Origin: SAR116 cluster bacterium AG-447-C21
Lineage (GTDB): Bacteria > Pseudomonadota > Alphaproteobacteria > Thalassobaculales > Thalassobaculaceae
Length of the DNA stretch: 64,000 nucleotides
Assembly (NCBI GenBank): GCA_003212315.1
Contig: QCQB01000002.1
Location: 62,001 to 126,000, forward strand
Direction: 5' to 3'
The stretch's first letter is position 1, and each line of letters starts with the position of its first letter. The translations under genes were made by a program, and so were the position numbers. The notes under the pieces are model-generated. The model did not search any database and had not been told where the DNA came from. It was given only the letters and a program-made list of their open reading frames with translations. Shown here piece after piece: positions 56,033 through 64,000 of this stretch.

Positions 56033-57820
56033 CTATTTAGTACTAGTTTTCAAATCAAATTGAAGATTGGCTAACCTAGCATAGAGCGGGCAGGTTTTAA
56101 GCAAGTGATCATGTCCTCCCGAAGCTATAACACGTCCCTTTTCCATAACAATTATACGATCCGCGCTTAAGACAGTTGCCAATCTATGCGCAATTATCAA
56201 TGTTGTTCTGCCTACCATTATACTATCGAGAGCACGCTGAACAAAGCGCTCACTCTCAGCATCTAATGCGCTTGTTGCCTCATCTAATAAAAGAACAGCA
56301 GGGTCGCGTAAAATTGCACGAGCGATTGCTAACCTCTGTCGCTGCCCACCCGATAACTGGACACCTTTTTCGCCTAAATTCGTCTCAAACCCGTTAGGTA
56401 ATTCTTCAATAAAGTCGAATGCATTAGCTGATTCAGCCGCTGATTTAATTTCCGCTTTTGATGCCTCAGGCCTTCCATACCTGATATTTTCTAAAACATT
56501 CTCTGTGAAAATAATACCATCTTGGGGAACAAGGCCGATCTGCTCTCTTACAGTCCGAGGATCAGTTTGATCCAATGAAATATCATCTAGTTTTATATCG
56601 CCTGAACTGGGGTCATAAAATCGAAGTAAAAGTTGAAAGACCGTGCTTTTTCCAGCACCGGAGGGGCCTACGAATGCGACTGTTTCTCCTGGTTGTATTT
56701 CTAGATTAAAATCATCCAACGCTAGCTGCCCCGGCCTCGAAGGGTAGTAGAAATTAATTCCAGTGAATTTTATAGCCCCACTCACTTTTTCTGGAAGTTC
56801 TGTAGGCTCTGAAGGAATTTTAATATTCGAAGAGACTAACAATAATTCAGTTAATCTATCCATGGCGCCGGCTGCTCTTTGCAACTCACCAACGACTTCC
56901 GATAAAGCGCCTGTAGAACCTGCGACAACAATTGCATAAAATACAAATGCAGAGAGTTCCCCTCCAGAAATCCGCCCCGCGAGCACATCGCGACCACCAA
57001 TCCATAATACGACAGCAACTGCACCAAAAATAAATGCGATAACGACCGCAGTAAGCAGCGCTCTTTGCCGAACTCTTTCTATTGCGGTGTCAAATGCACT
57101 TTCAACCCGTTTTGAAAATTTAATTTTATCAAATATTTCATGGCTAAACGCCTGTACTACTCGGATACCTGTTAAAATTTCTTCCACGTGTGAACCAATA
57201 TCGGCAACTCTATCTTGTGAGTAGCGACTTAAACTTCTTACCCGGCGCCCCAATACGATTATAGGAACTAATACAAAGGGAATTACTAGCAACACAAGAC
57301 CAGTGAGCTTTGGGCTTGTAATTAGTAATAATATTATCCCGCCTACAAATAATAATAAATTCCGAAGGGCGACAGAAACGGACGACCCCACAACAGTCTG
57401 AACTAGCGTTGTATCGGTACTAATCCTGGATAAAATTTCACCCGGACTGCGTGTTTCAAAAAAGGCTAAATTTAATCCAATAACATGATTAAAGACAGCG
57501 ATCCTCAAATCAGCCACCACTCGCTCACCAACCCAAGATATTAGATAAAATCGGGCATAACTTGCCCCTGCCAATAAAATAACAACTACGACGAGTACGA
57601 TCACAGCACGGTCTAACAAAAGGGGGTCGCCCTCGGCAAATCCTTCATCAATAAGAAAACGAAGGCCCGCCCCCATCGCTAAAACAGTTGCGGCAGCAAA
57701 TAAAAGTGCGATTGTTGCTCCAATTAATTGAAGTTTATACGGCATTATATATGGAAGGACCATCTTCAGTGCCGAAATACTCTTAATATTTTTATGGTTT
57801 TTATAATCCTCTGAAGCCAC
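56033..57820 (-). CDS. ABC exporter, fused membrane and ATPase domains (MsbA/ABCB type)
   Basis: 595 residues from a GTG with AAGGTGG 9 nt upstream. Six membrane helices (about 20-310), then an ATPase domain: Walker A GPSGAGKSTVFQLL, signature LSGGQRQRLAIARA, Walker B LLLDEATSALD. It works as a homodimer exporting lipids, lipid A-linked compounds or peptides; the substrate is not evident. It lies between rpmE and the stator-like genes, a position I regard as typical for Rhodospirillales-like genomes. Confidence 0.92.
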   Translation of the reverse strand: MASEDYKNHKNIKSISALKMVLPYIMPYKLQLIGATIALLFAAATVLAMGAGLRFLIDEGFAEGDPLLLDRAVIVLVVVVILLAGASYARFYLISWVGERVVADLRIAVFNHVIGLNLAFFETRSPGEILSRISTDTTLVQTVVGSSVSVALRNLLLFVGGIILLLITSPKLTGLVLLVIPFVLVPIIVLGRRVRSLSRYSQDRVADIGSHVEEILTGIRVVQAFSHEIFDKIKFSKRVESAFDTAIERVRQRALLTAVVIAFIFGAVAVVLWIGGRDVLAGRISGGELSAFVFYAIVVAGSTGALSEVVGELQRAAGAMDRLTELLLVSSNIKIPSEPTELPEKVSGAIKFTGINFYYPSRPGQLALDDFNLEIQPGETVAFVGPSGAGKSTVFQLLLRFYDPSSGDIKLDDISLDQTDPRTVREQIGLVPQDGIIFTENVLENIRYGRPEASKAEIKSAAESANAFDFIEELPNGFETNLGEKGVQLSGGQRQRLAIARAILRDPAVLLLDEATSALDAESERFVQRALDSIMVGRTTLIIAHRLATVLSADRIIVMEKGRVIASGGHDHLLKTCPLYARLANLQFDLKTSTK

Positions 57821-57991
57821 TTTAAACAGCCACCTTCCCTGATTGGTTTGATCGGCACTTTATTGCCCAGCCCACAAGAAGACAATGATTGGATTATAAT
57901 GTTTTGATATCTCTTGTGCTATTCCAAAGAAAAAGGTATACCACGGACGCATGGTTTAGTAATTGTAACAAAATGACTCTCGGAGAACAGT

Positions 57992-58219
57992 ATGAAAGCA
58001 GATATTCATCCTGACTACCACATGATTAAAGTTGTTATGACTGATGGGACAGAGTACGAAACTCGCTCCACGTGGGGGGCAGAAGGTGACGTCATGCGTC
58101 TTGATATCGATCCTAAATCACACCCAGCATGGACTGGGGTCCGTCGGATTCTTGATAGTGGTGGCCGAGTGGCTCAATTTAACAAGAGATTTGCGGGTCT
58201 CGGCGTAAAAACAGACTAA
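57992..58219 (+). CDS. rpmE: 50S ribosomal protein L31
   Basis: 75 residues. [19 protein letters not shown] and [12 protein letters not shown] identify alphaproteobacterial L31. It lacks the zinc-binding cysteines, so it is the C-minus form and needs no zinc. It is monocistronic and followed by a terminator at 58243. Confidence 0.95.
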   Translation: MKADIHPDYHMIKVVMTDGTEYETRSTWGAEGDVMRLDIDPKSHPAWTGVRRILDSGGRVAQFNKRFAGLGVKTD

Positions 58220-58242
58220 GATAAAATAAAATAAAACTTTTT

Positions 58243-58266
58243 AGGCGTCACTGGGCGCCTTTTTTT
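58243..58266 (+). terminator. Intrinsic terminator of rpmE
   Basis: AGGCG-tcactggg-CGCCT forms a 5-bp GC-rich stem followed by six T residues, 24 nt after the rpmE stop. Confidence 0.75.
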
Positions 58267-58402
58267 GTTTTACTATTGAAAAAAAAAACTCAATAACCAT
58301 TTAATCGTCAAGAGATGCTCAATTCGAGATCTTGAGAAAATATCGTCCGGCCTATTTGGCGGACATGTACATTGTCCAGTTTGCTTAAAGGAGAAAATGG
58401 AT

Positions 58403-58867
58403 ATGAACAACATTGATTTTACACCTGTATTTCGATCTACTGTTGGTTTTGATAGGATGGCGCGACTTGTCGACGCTGCGTTTCAAGCGTCTGAATCCTC
58501 TACACAACAGAGTTATCCCCCTTATAACATTGAAAAAATTGACGAAGATATATATCAAATATCGATGGCTGTGGCGGGATTTTCTGAATCAGATATTGAC
58601 ATAACTGTAAAGGAAAACAGTTTACTAATCTCCGGGAAGGTTGAGAAGTCAGCGCAAGATCCCAAACGAATATTCTTACACCGTGGAATAGCAGCAAGAT
58701 CATTTGAACGTCGCTTCGATCTAGCTGATCATATAATCGTCACGGGAGCAGGACTAGAAAACGGTCTATTGCATATTGATTTAGTTCGAGAAATTCCCGA
58801 AGAGAAAAAGCCCAGAAAAATTAAGATTGGTCAGGGACAAACAAAGCTGACAGCGAAAGTCGCCTAA
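58403..58867 (+). CDS. Small heat shock protein, Hsp20/IbpA type
   Basis: 154 residues from the ATG at 58403, 9 nt after AAGGAG; the ATG at 58397 is too close to that site. The start NNIDFTPVFRSTVGFDRM is IbpA-like. The alpha-crystallin domain (about 40-130) contains IYQISMAVAGFSESDIDI and RGIAARSFERRFDLADHI. It holds unfolding proteins until refolded by ClpB/DnaK. A promoter of heat-shock type was not clear in the 137 nt upstream. Confidence 0.93.
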   Translation: MNNIDFTPVFRSTVGFDRMARLVDAAFQASESSTQQSYPPYNIEKIDEDIYQISMAVAGFSESDIDITVKENSLLISGKVEKSAQDPKRIFLHRGIAARSFERRFDLADHIIVTGAGLENGLLHIDLVREIPEEKKPRKIKIGQGQTKLTAKVA

Positions 58868-58884
58868 GGGAAAATAACCTAATT

Positions 58885-58915
58885 AAAAGCTGGGATACAA
58901 TATCCCAGCTTTTTT
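58885..58915. terminator. Bidirectional terminator
   Basis: A 13-bp stem can form: AAAAGCTGGGATA, loop CAA, TATCCCAGCTTTT, followed by more T on the plus strand. It lies between the convergent sHSP gene (18 nt after its stop) and the thioesterase gene, and the A run on the left gives a shorter T run for the minus strand. Confidence 0.85.
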
Positions 58916-58919
58916 GCTA

Positions 58920-59366
58920 TTAATTTTTAATTAATAGCATTTGCATGGCTTTTCGCCTTTCCTTGGGTATCTCAACAGGCTTTTGGGATGATCTATCAAC
59001 GTAAACATGAACAAAATATCCTGTTGCTGCGGGCGTTACCTCGTCATTTAAAAATAAACCTATTTCATATGTCACACTAGTTTTCCCAATGCGGGGGACC
59101 CTTAATCCAACATTTATTATTGCCGGGAACGGAATCGATTTATGAAACGTACATTTCGTTTCAATCACTAAGCCGATTACAGGCGAATTTTTCGGATCTA
59201 GTTCACCATACTTTATCAAATGCTCGGCCACAGCTGAGTCAAAAAAAGAATAATATTGGACATTATTAACATGGCCGTAAACATCCATATCAATCCATCG
59301 GGTAGAAATTTTGTTGAACCAGGCAAAATTGTCTCGTGTTTCACCTATATCAGTATCTTCCATCAT
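58920..59366 (-). CDS. Acyl-CoA thioesterase, hotdog fold
   Basis: 148 residues from the ATG at 59366; a TTG upstream at 59381 would overlap the preceding gene. RWIDMDVYGHVNNVQYYSFF is the 4-hydroxybenzoyl-CoA/FadM-type thioesterase motif with the catalytic aspartate. It hydrolyses an acyl-CoA of unknown chain. It follows the alpha/beta hydrolase gene by 4 nt, so they are likely one transcript with metY. Confidence 0.88.
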   Translation of the reverse strand: MMEDTDIGETRDNFAWFNKISTRWIDMDVYGHVNNVQYYSFFDSAVAEHLIKYGELDPKNSPVIGLVIETKCTFHKSIPFPAIINVGLRVPRIGKTSVTYEIGLFLNDEVTPAATGYFVHVYVDRSSQKPVEIPKERRKAMQMLLIKN

Positions 59367-59370
59367 AGAT

Positions 59371-60165
59371 CTAATTTTCAAAAAATGAAATTAGTGCATC
59401 CAGTGTTTGTTCTGGCTGCTCAACCATCATCATATGTCCGGCATCGGGCAAAGTAATAGTTGTTGATTCCCTAAGGGTTTCTGACATTATCTTCGTCCCC
59501 TTAGGTGGGGTCATTTTATCATTTGAACCAAGCAATAATAAAGTAGGACAAAGGACGTTTGAACACGCCTCAAGACCTTCCTCCCAATTATTACAGGCAT
59601 TTAAATCATTTCCAAGCACACCCGGTTTGCTAGCTTCAAGGAGCCTCATACTGGTCCCACTCACCCAAGCTCCAGGTGCTTTATTTCCGCCAATTTGGGC
59701 CTTCGATCCAACACCCCAGCCAACCACGGTCTCATACGCACTATGTTCATTTTTTTGTGCCGCTCCGAGCAAATTTGGATGAACTTGAATATGCGGCAAT
59801 ACCCCTAACAAAGCTTGTTTCACCACTTTTTCCCCAAGTGACGCCGAAGATGCGAGCGCTATCAGGGACCCCATAGAATGGCCAATCAGATGGATTTCGT
59901 GACCCCCTAGCTCTGATATTAATCCCAAAACCCAATTCGCGTACTCTTGAATAGAAGCGGGCGGAAGACCATCCGAACGTCCGTGTCCCGGCAAATCAGG
60001 GTTTAGAACAGAGAAACCATGATGGGCAAAATATCGAGCCTGCATGGACCAAACTGTATGATCCATTCCGGCGCCGTGAAGCATAATTAAGGCCGGCTTA
60101 TTAGCATCAAATTCTTTGCCTCCAGTAGCTATAAAAACTTTTCTCTTATTAATTATCAATTCCAT
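59371..60165 (-). CDS. Alpha/beta hydrolase
   Basis: 264 residues. Oxyanion-region LHGAGMDHTVW, nucleophile elbow LIGHSMGSLIAL, the acid aspartate in LLLGSNDKMTPP and the histidine in LPDAGHMMM form a complete triad. No signal peptide. Substrate unknown; relatives include lactonases and esterases. It starts 2 nt before the end of metY's downstream gap and precedes the thioesterase gene. Confidence 0.88.
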   Translation of the reverse strand: MELIINKRKVFIATGGKEFDANKPALIMLHGAGMDHTVWSMQARYFAHHGFSVLNPDLPGHGRSDGLPPASIQEYANWVLGLISELGGHEIHLIGHSMGSLIALASSASLGEKVVKQALLGVLPHIQVHPNLLGAAQKNEHSAYETVVGWGVGSKAQIGGNKAPGAWVSGTSMRLLEASKPGVLGNDLNACNNWEEGLEACSNVLCPTLLLLGSNDKMTPPKGTKIMSETLRESTTITLPDAGHMMMVEQPEQTLDALISFFEN

Positions 60166-60167
60166 AA

Positions 60168-61475
60168 TTATTTCGCTTTTATTTTTGTTGCCGCACGCAA
60201 CGCTTGTTTGAGGTCAATAATCAAATCATCAACATTTTCGAGGCCAACAGAGAGACGAACGAGATCTTCGGTTAAACCAGCTGTTTTCATAGTGCTTTCG
60301 TCCATCTGTTGGTGTGTTGTGCTGGCTGGATGTATAACAAGTGATTTCGCATCTCCCACATTAGCCAAATGCGACCAAAGTTCTAAACGTTCAATAAAAA
60401 TCCTTCCTGCTTCCCTACCGCCTTTAATACCGAAAGCAATCATTGAACCTGCCCCTTTGGGCATCAATTCCAGGGCTAAATTTTTGTCTGGGTGATCATC
60501 CAATTCTGGATACGCGACCCATTCTACTGATTCAGATTCACTTAAAAACTGGGCTAATTTACGTGCGTTAGAAACATGCCGTTCCATGCGCAGAGGTAAT
60601 GTTTCTACTCCTTGAAGCAAATGAAAAGCCGTTGTTGGCGACATACAAGCGCCGAAATCTCTTAAGCCTTCCGCGCGAGCCCGCATTATAAAGGCCTGAG
60701 GACCAAACTCCTCGGCAAAATCAAGCCCGTGATATCCCGCATAGGGTTCTGTGAGCGTAGGAAATTTCCCAGAAACTTCCCAATCAAATAGCCCCCCATC
60801 CACTAAAACACCGCCTATCGCAGCGCCGTGACCACCAAGCCATTTCGTCGCAGAATGAAATATCAAATCTGCTCCATGTTCAAACGGTCTACACAAATGC
60901 GGTGTAGCGAATGTAGAGTCTACCATTAAAGGAATACCCTCGGAATGAGCAATTTTTGAGAGTTCGGGTATGTTTAATATCTCTAAACCAGGATTACCAA
61001 TAGTTTCCCCAAATATTAATCTAGTTTCAGGTCGAATAGCCCTTTGAAATCCTTTAATGTCTCTTGGATGAACTTTAGTTGTTTCTATACCGAACCGAGG
61101 AAGAGTATGGCTAAATAGGTTATGACTACCTCCATACAGTGCACTAGATGCGACTATATGACCCCCTTGCCCCATGAGAGTAAGAATACCAAGCACAAGC
61201 GCCGCATGACCACTAGCTGTCGCCACCGCACCGACTCCGCCTTCTAAAGCCGCAATCCGTTCTTCTAGGACCGCTACTGTTGGGTTTGATATTCGAGAAT
61301 AGATATGCCCCGCTCGTTCTAGATTGAATAATGACGCCGCATGATCAACATCACGGAAGACATAAGAACTTGTCTGATAGATTGGTACTGCTCTAGCACC
61401 AGTTTCCGGATCGGGCTTTTGTCCTGCATGCAGCGACAGCGTATCAAAATCGAAAATATTTCCTGACGACCCCAT
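60168..61475 (-). CDS. metY: O-acetylhomoserine sulfhydrylase-type Cys/Met metabolism PLP enzyme
   Basis: 435 residues. PIYQTSSYVFRD, YSRISNPTVAVLEERIAALE, MVDSTFATPHLCRP and the PLP lysine in FHSATKWLGGHG are in order. The length and start (DTLSLHAGQKPDPETG) fit MetY (O-acetylhomoserine plus sulfide to homocysteine) better than MetZ/MetB. AGGAG is 7 nt upstream of the ATG. I checked for a SAM riboswitch in the leader and could not support one; ATTATA at 61547 (TATAAT on the minus strand) may be its -10. Confidence 0.9.
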   Translation of the reverse strand: MGSSGNIFDFDTLSLHAGQKPDPETGARAVPIYQTSSYVFRDVDHAASLFNLERAGHIYSRISNPTVAVLEERIAALEGGVGAVATASGHAALVLGILTLMGQGGHIVASSALYGGSHNLFSHTLPRFGIETTKVHPRDIKGFQRAIRPETRLIFGETIGNPGLEILNIPELSKIAHSEGIPLMVDSTFATPHLCRPFEHGADLIFHSATKWLGGHGAAIGGVLVDGGLFDWEVSGKFPTLTEPYAGYHGLDFAEEFGPQAFIMRARAEGLRDFGACMSPTTAFHLLQGVETLPLRMERHVSNARKLAQFLSESESVEWVAYPELDDHPDKNLALELMPKGAGSMIAFGIKGGREAGRIFIERLELWSHLANVGDAKSLVIHPASTTHQQMDESTMKTAGLTEDLVRLSVGLENVDDLIIDLKQALRAATKIKAK

Positions 61476-61651
61476 TTAGAACTCCTAAAAGTTACGAAAT
61501 ATTGAATTTAAATAATTACGAGGTTTCAACTTAAACTCCAAAATATATTATAAGGTAATATAACAGAAATAATTTTTTAATGGTCTTTCAAAGGTGCAAT
61601 GAATCCTTTAATGATTGGCAAATACTCTAAGCTCAAAGATGGGTTAGAAAA

Positions 61652-62122
61652 ATGAAAAATTCTCTTTGCTTTTCAATAATAATATTATTTTGCTTTTTAA
61701 TTAGTGAGCCTGCACTTTCTTCTTCATTAATGACAGAAGGTGCTTTTGCAAGAGCATCCTCGGGCCACGGAAAAAATAGCGCAGCCTACCTTTCTATTCA
61801 CAACCATTCCCCAAAAGATGATTATCTCATTGAAGCTAAAACAAATGTCGCTGCGATGACAAGCATACATAATCATATCAACGACAAGGGAATAATGAAA
61901 ATGCGGGCGGTAAAACAAATCGCTATCCCAGCGAATGGTAGCATTAAATTACAACCCGGCGGTTTTCATATAATGTTAATGGGCTTAAAAAAACCTCTGC
62001 GCGAAGGCGATAAATTTGACTTAACACTTATTTTCAAGAAAGCAGGCACTGTCCTGTGTTCAGTGCTAGTTAAAAAAATGCATGCTATGGAACACGGCAA
62101 GAAAATGAAACACACTCACTAA
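61652..62122 (+). CDS. Periplasmic copper chaperone PCu(A)C
   Basis: 156 residues with a signal peptide (about 1-24). The copper site follows the family spacing H-x10-M-x21-H-x-M exactly: H73, M84, H106 and M108 (in GGFHIMLMGL). The C-terminal tail is rich in His and Met (MHAMEHGKKMKHTH), which may hold extra copper. It delivers Cu(I) to cytochrome oxidase. It stands alone between metY and a dehydrogenase gene; no SCO gene is adjacent. Confidence 0.92.
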   Translation: MKNSLCFSIIILFCFLISEPALSSSLMTEGAFARASSGHGKNSAAYLSIHNHSPKDDYLIEAKTNVAAMTSIHNHINDKGIMKMRAVKQIAIPANGSIKLQPGGFHIMLMGLKKPLREGDKFDLTLIFKKAGTVLCSVLVKKMHAMEHGKKMKHTH

Positions 62123-62193
62123 AAAGCATTATGTTATTTGTCACTAAAATATCGAAGAGTTAACGATCATCGCATCATAACTGGCAAGGAGAT

Positions 62194-63255
62194 TTATCTG
62201 ATCGCTGCAGCTATCGCATCGCCCAGGTCTTTGGTATTTGCCTGACCTCCCAGATCGGGTGTTTTAGGGCCGCCTTCAGACACTACTTCTTCGATTGCAC
62301 GCACTATTTCTGTTGCCGCATCACTATATCCATGGTGCTCCAGCATCATTGAACCGGACCAAATCTGACCTATTGGATTAGCTATGCCTTTTCCCGCTAT
62401 ATCAGGGGCAGAGCCATGAACAGGCTCAAACATGGATGGTAAATCACCATCGGGATTTATATTAGCCGATGGCGCTATGGCGATAGAGCCGGCGACAGCT
62501 GGACCAAGATCAGAAAGAATATCACCAAATAAGTTAGACCCAACCACAACATCAAACCAGTCCGGGTGTAATACAAAGTTAGCGGTCAATATATCGATAT
62601 GATATTGATCCGTGCTGAGGCTAGGGTATTCCTTGGATATGGCATCAAACCGCTCATCCCAATATGGCATTGTGTGGATAATCCCATTGGATTTTGTAGC
62701 AGATGTTACCTTCTTAAGGTCGAGTTTTTGGCACAAATCAAAAGCATATCGAAGAATTCTGTCCGTACCAAACTTAGTAAAGACCGACTCTTGAACAGCA
62801 ACTTCATATTCAGTCCCTCGATGAAGTCTCCCCCCTATTTCAGAATATTCTCCTTCATTATTCTCTCTCACAACCCAGAAATTTATATCTTCTGGCCCCC
62901 TATTTGATAATGGACAGGGCATACCTCTCAGCATCCGTACAGGCCTTAAATTTACATATTGCTTCATCTCTCTCCGAATTGGTATCAAAAGCCCCCAAAG
63001 GGAAACGTGGTCTGGAACCCCCGGGTACCCGCAAGCTCCTAAGAAGATCGAGTCAAATTGCTTCAGCGTCTCGATCCCATCATCAGGCATTAGTTTACCC
63101 GTTTTATGATAACGTTCGCAGCCCCAATCAAATTCCTCAAAGTCATAGCTGAGACCGTATTTAGCGCCAACGGCTTCCAAAACTTTTATCCCTTCTGGAA
63201 CCACTTCCCAACCAATACCATCACCAGGGATAACAGCTATTTTTAATTTCGACAT
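62194..63255 (-). CDS. Isocitrate/isopropylmalate dehydrogenase family protein, tartrate dehydrogenase type (second copy)
   Basis: 353 residues from the ATG at 63255, 7 nt after GGAGG; the longer frame is discarded. IAVIPGDGIGWEVVPEG, VVRENNEGEYSEIGG, GSNLFGDILSDLGPAVAG and EPVHGSAPDIAGK are the family blocks. The GCERYHKTGKLMPDDG and CGYPGVPDHVSLWG features place it with TtuC-type tartrate or D-malate enzymes, like the gene at 16.9 kb. It is divergent from the SDR gene, so the two may serve one catabolic route. Confidence 0.88.
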   Translation of the reverse strand: MSKLKIAVIPGDGIGWEVVPEGIKVLEAVGAKYGLSYDFEEFDWGCERYHKTGKLMPDDGIETLKQFDSIFLGACGYPGVPDHVSLWGLLIPIRREMKQYVNLRPVRMLRGMPCPLSNRGPEDINFWVVRENNEGEYSEIGGRLHRGTEYEVAVQESVFTKFGTDRILRYAFDLCQKLDLKKVTSATKSNGIIHTMPYWDERFDAISKEYPSLSTDQYHIDILTANFVLHPDWFDVVVGSNLFGDILSDLGPAVAGSIAIAPSANINPDGDLPSMFEPVHGSAPDIAGKGIANPIGQIWSGSMMLEHHGYSDAATEIVRAIEEVVSEGGPKTPDLGGQANTKDLGDAIAAAIR

Positions 63256-63348
63256 GGATTTGCCCTCCGAGTAAGATAGTATCATCTATATACGGCAGAC
63301 ACACTATCCTAACAATCGGGAACATAATCTTTTATTGGGGCGAATGAT

Positions 63349-64000
63349 ATGAGATCCACGAAACTGAGAGGAAAGATAGCACTCGTTACCGGCGCTGGCC
63401 AAAATATTGGACGCAGCATAGCTTTAGATCTAGCTGCATCGGGAGCAACAATAATTGTTAATGGAAGAAATGACGAGGGCCTCGTATTGGACACCGTTAA
63501 AGAGATAGAAAAAAATGGTGGCCGAGCTAAAGGGGTCATGGCTGATATATCAGATCCTGATTCTGTTAAGAGAATGATGGATAATACAGAAAAGGAACAT
63601 GGTGGCCTGGATATACTTGTCTGCAATGCAGGTCTCCGAAGGCAAACCCCATTTCTAGATATGTCATTTACTGAATGGAGAGAGATTTTATCCGTAGCTC
63701 TAGATGGTGCTTTTCTGCTCACTAAGGCTGCTGTTCCACTTATGATTAAACGGGGCCGAGGTTCAATAGTTGGTCTATCTGGAATCTCCCATCATATTGG
63801 AACACCCAGCCGTTGTCATGTGTCAGCATCCAAAGCAGGATTAGAGGGTTTGATGCGCTCTCTCGCGATAGAGCTTGCTCCTTATAAGATAAACTGCAAC
63901 TGCATAGCTCCAGGTTTGATTGATACTGTTCGTGGAAAGTCTTCCGGAGAGCGACCAACAAGTTCTAATAATAACAATATCCCACCAATCCAACGTATAG
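63349..64000 (+). CDS. Short-chain dehydrogenase/reductase family protein, lacking catalytic Tyr (3' truncated)
   Basis: 217 codons are visible and the frame runs off the window. The start ATG at 63349 has GGGG 8 nt upstream. The Rossmann motif LVTGAGQNIG (12-21) and CNAG (92-95) are normal. The catalytic tetrad is broken: the Asn position reads SVALDGAF (A117 instead of N), the serine S144 is kept, and the YxxxK site reads V158-S-A-S-K162. Either the protein is catalytically different or acts as a binding subunit. The NAD(P) site seems usable. It is divergent from the tartrate-type dehydrogenase gene. Confidence 0.85.
   Translation, partial: MRSTKLRGKIALVTGAGQNIGRSIALDLAASGATIIVNGRNDEGLVLDTVKEIEKNGGRAKGVMADISDPDSVKRMMDNTEKEHGGLDILVCNAGLRRQTPFLDMSFTEWREILSVALDGAFLLTKAAVPLMIKRGRGSIVGLSGISHHIGTPSRCHVSASKAGLEGLMRSLAIELAPYKINCNCIAPGLIDTVRGKSSGERPTSSNNNNIPPIQRI

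Noticed and set aside
61476-61560. Possible SAM riboswitch in the metY leader
   Set aside because: The leader shows only a weak imperfect pairing (GGAGTTT with AAACCTC) and none of the conserved SAM-II or SAM-V cores I know; a covariance-model search would be needed.
1-64000. tRNA, rRNA, CRISPR, prophage or insertion sequence
   Set aside because: No T-loop and acceptor-stem pairing, spaced repeats, transposase, integrase or terminal inverted repeats were noticed on reading both strands.

Overview
The window looks like chromosomal DNA of an AT-rich, probably marine, free-living alphaproteobacterium of Rhodospirillales-like type. The case rests on gene order: ruvC-ruvA-ruvB-ybgC-tolQRAB-pal-cpoB-tilS-ftsH-folP-glmM in one run, zapA followed by a probable 6S RNA and 5-formyl-THF cyclo-ligase, a DUF4164-type small coiled-coil gene before zapA, tkt-gap-aldolase-thiE-efp-suhB, and the alphaproteobacterial TIGR02186 family. 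Marine habit is inferred from a cytoplasmic sulfite dehydrogenase, a heme-dependent N-demethylase, a PCu(A)C copper chaperone, phytanoyl-CoA-type and PKHD-type dioxygenases and several small-organic-acid enzymes. No rRNA, tRNA, transposase, integrase or CRISPR array was seen.

Layout. 1-9.2 kb: accessory metabolism (M48 protease end, DsbA-like protein, MFS permease, two Fe(II)/2-oxoglutarate oxygenases, an enolase-superfamily dehydratase, an acyl-CoA synthetase, an N-demethylase). 9.3-14.1 kb: a lipoprotein, an omega-transaminase and three surface-glycan glycosyltransferases. 14.2-24.2 kb: a sulfur region with rhodanese, TauE/SafE exporter, TIGR02186 protein, Usp, a tartrate/malate-type dehydrogenase, soeABC and an MFS permease. 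24.4-26.7 kb: pseB/pseC-like nucleotide-sugar genes. 26.8-46 kb: one long minus-strand housekeeping block (AlaX, thiD, glmM, folP, ftsH, tilS, Tol-Pal, Ruv, yebC, ymdB, 5-FCL, 6S RNA, zapA). 46.4-56 kb, plus strand: tkt, gap, class I aldolase, thiE, efp, suhB-like gene, and an OmpA/MotA/MotB-like envelope set. 56-64 kb: ABC exporter, rpmE, sHSP, thioesterase, hydrolase, metY, PCuAC, a second tartrate-type dehydrogenase and the start of an SDR gene.

How parts work together. SoeABC should oxidise sulfite on the cytoplasmic side and pass electrons to quinone, while the nearby TauE-type protein could export sulfite or sulfonate; rhodanese and Usp fit a sulfur/stress theme. Tol-Pal-CpoB, FtsH and TilS form the usual envelope and quality-control block. 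GlmM and PseBC link to UDP-GlcNAc-derived surface sugars. 

The points most worth attention are a SuhB/inositol monophosphatase homologue that has lost most of its metal-binding acidic residues while keeping the fold-level sequence, an SDR that has lost two catalytic tetrad residues, an uncharacterised three-gene stator-like envelope module, the missing pgk between gap and the aldolase gene, and a cluster of inverted repeats upstream of the PKHD-type hydroxylase. Several starts were moved from the longest open frame on the basis of Shine-Dalgarno sites, family N-termini or a better codon; these are stated in the entries.
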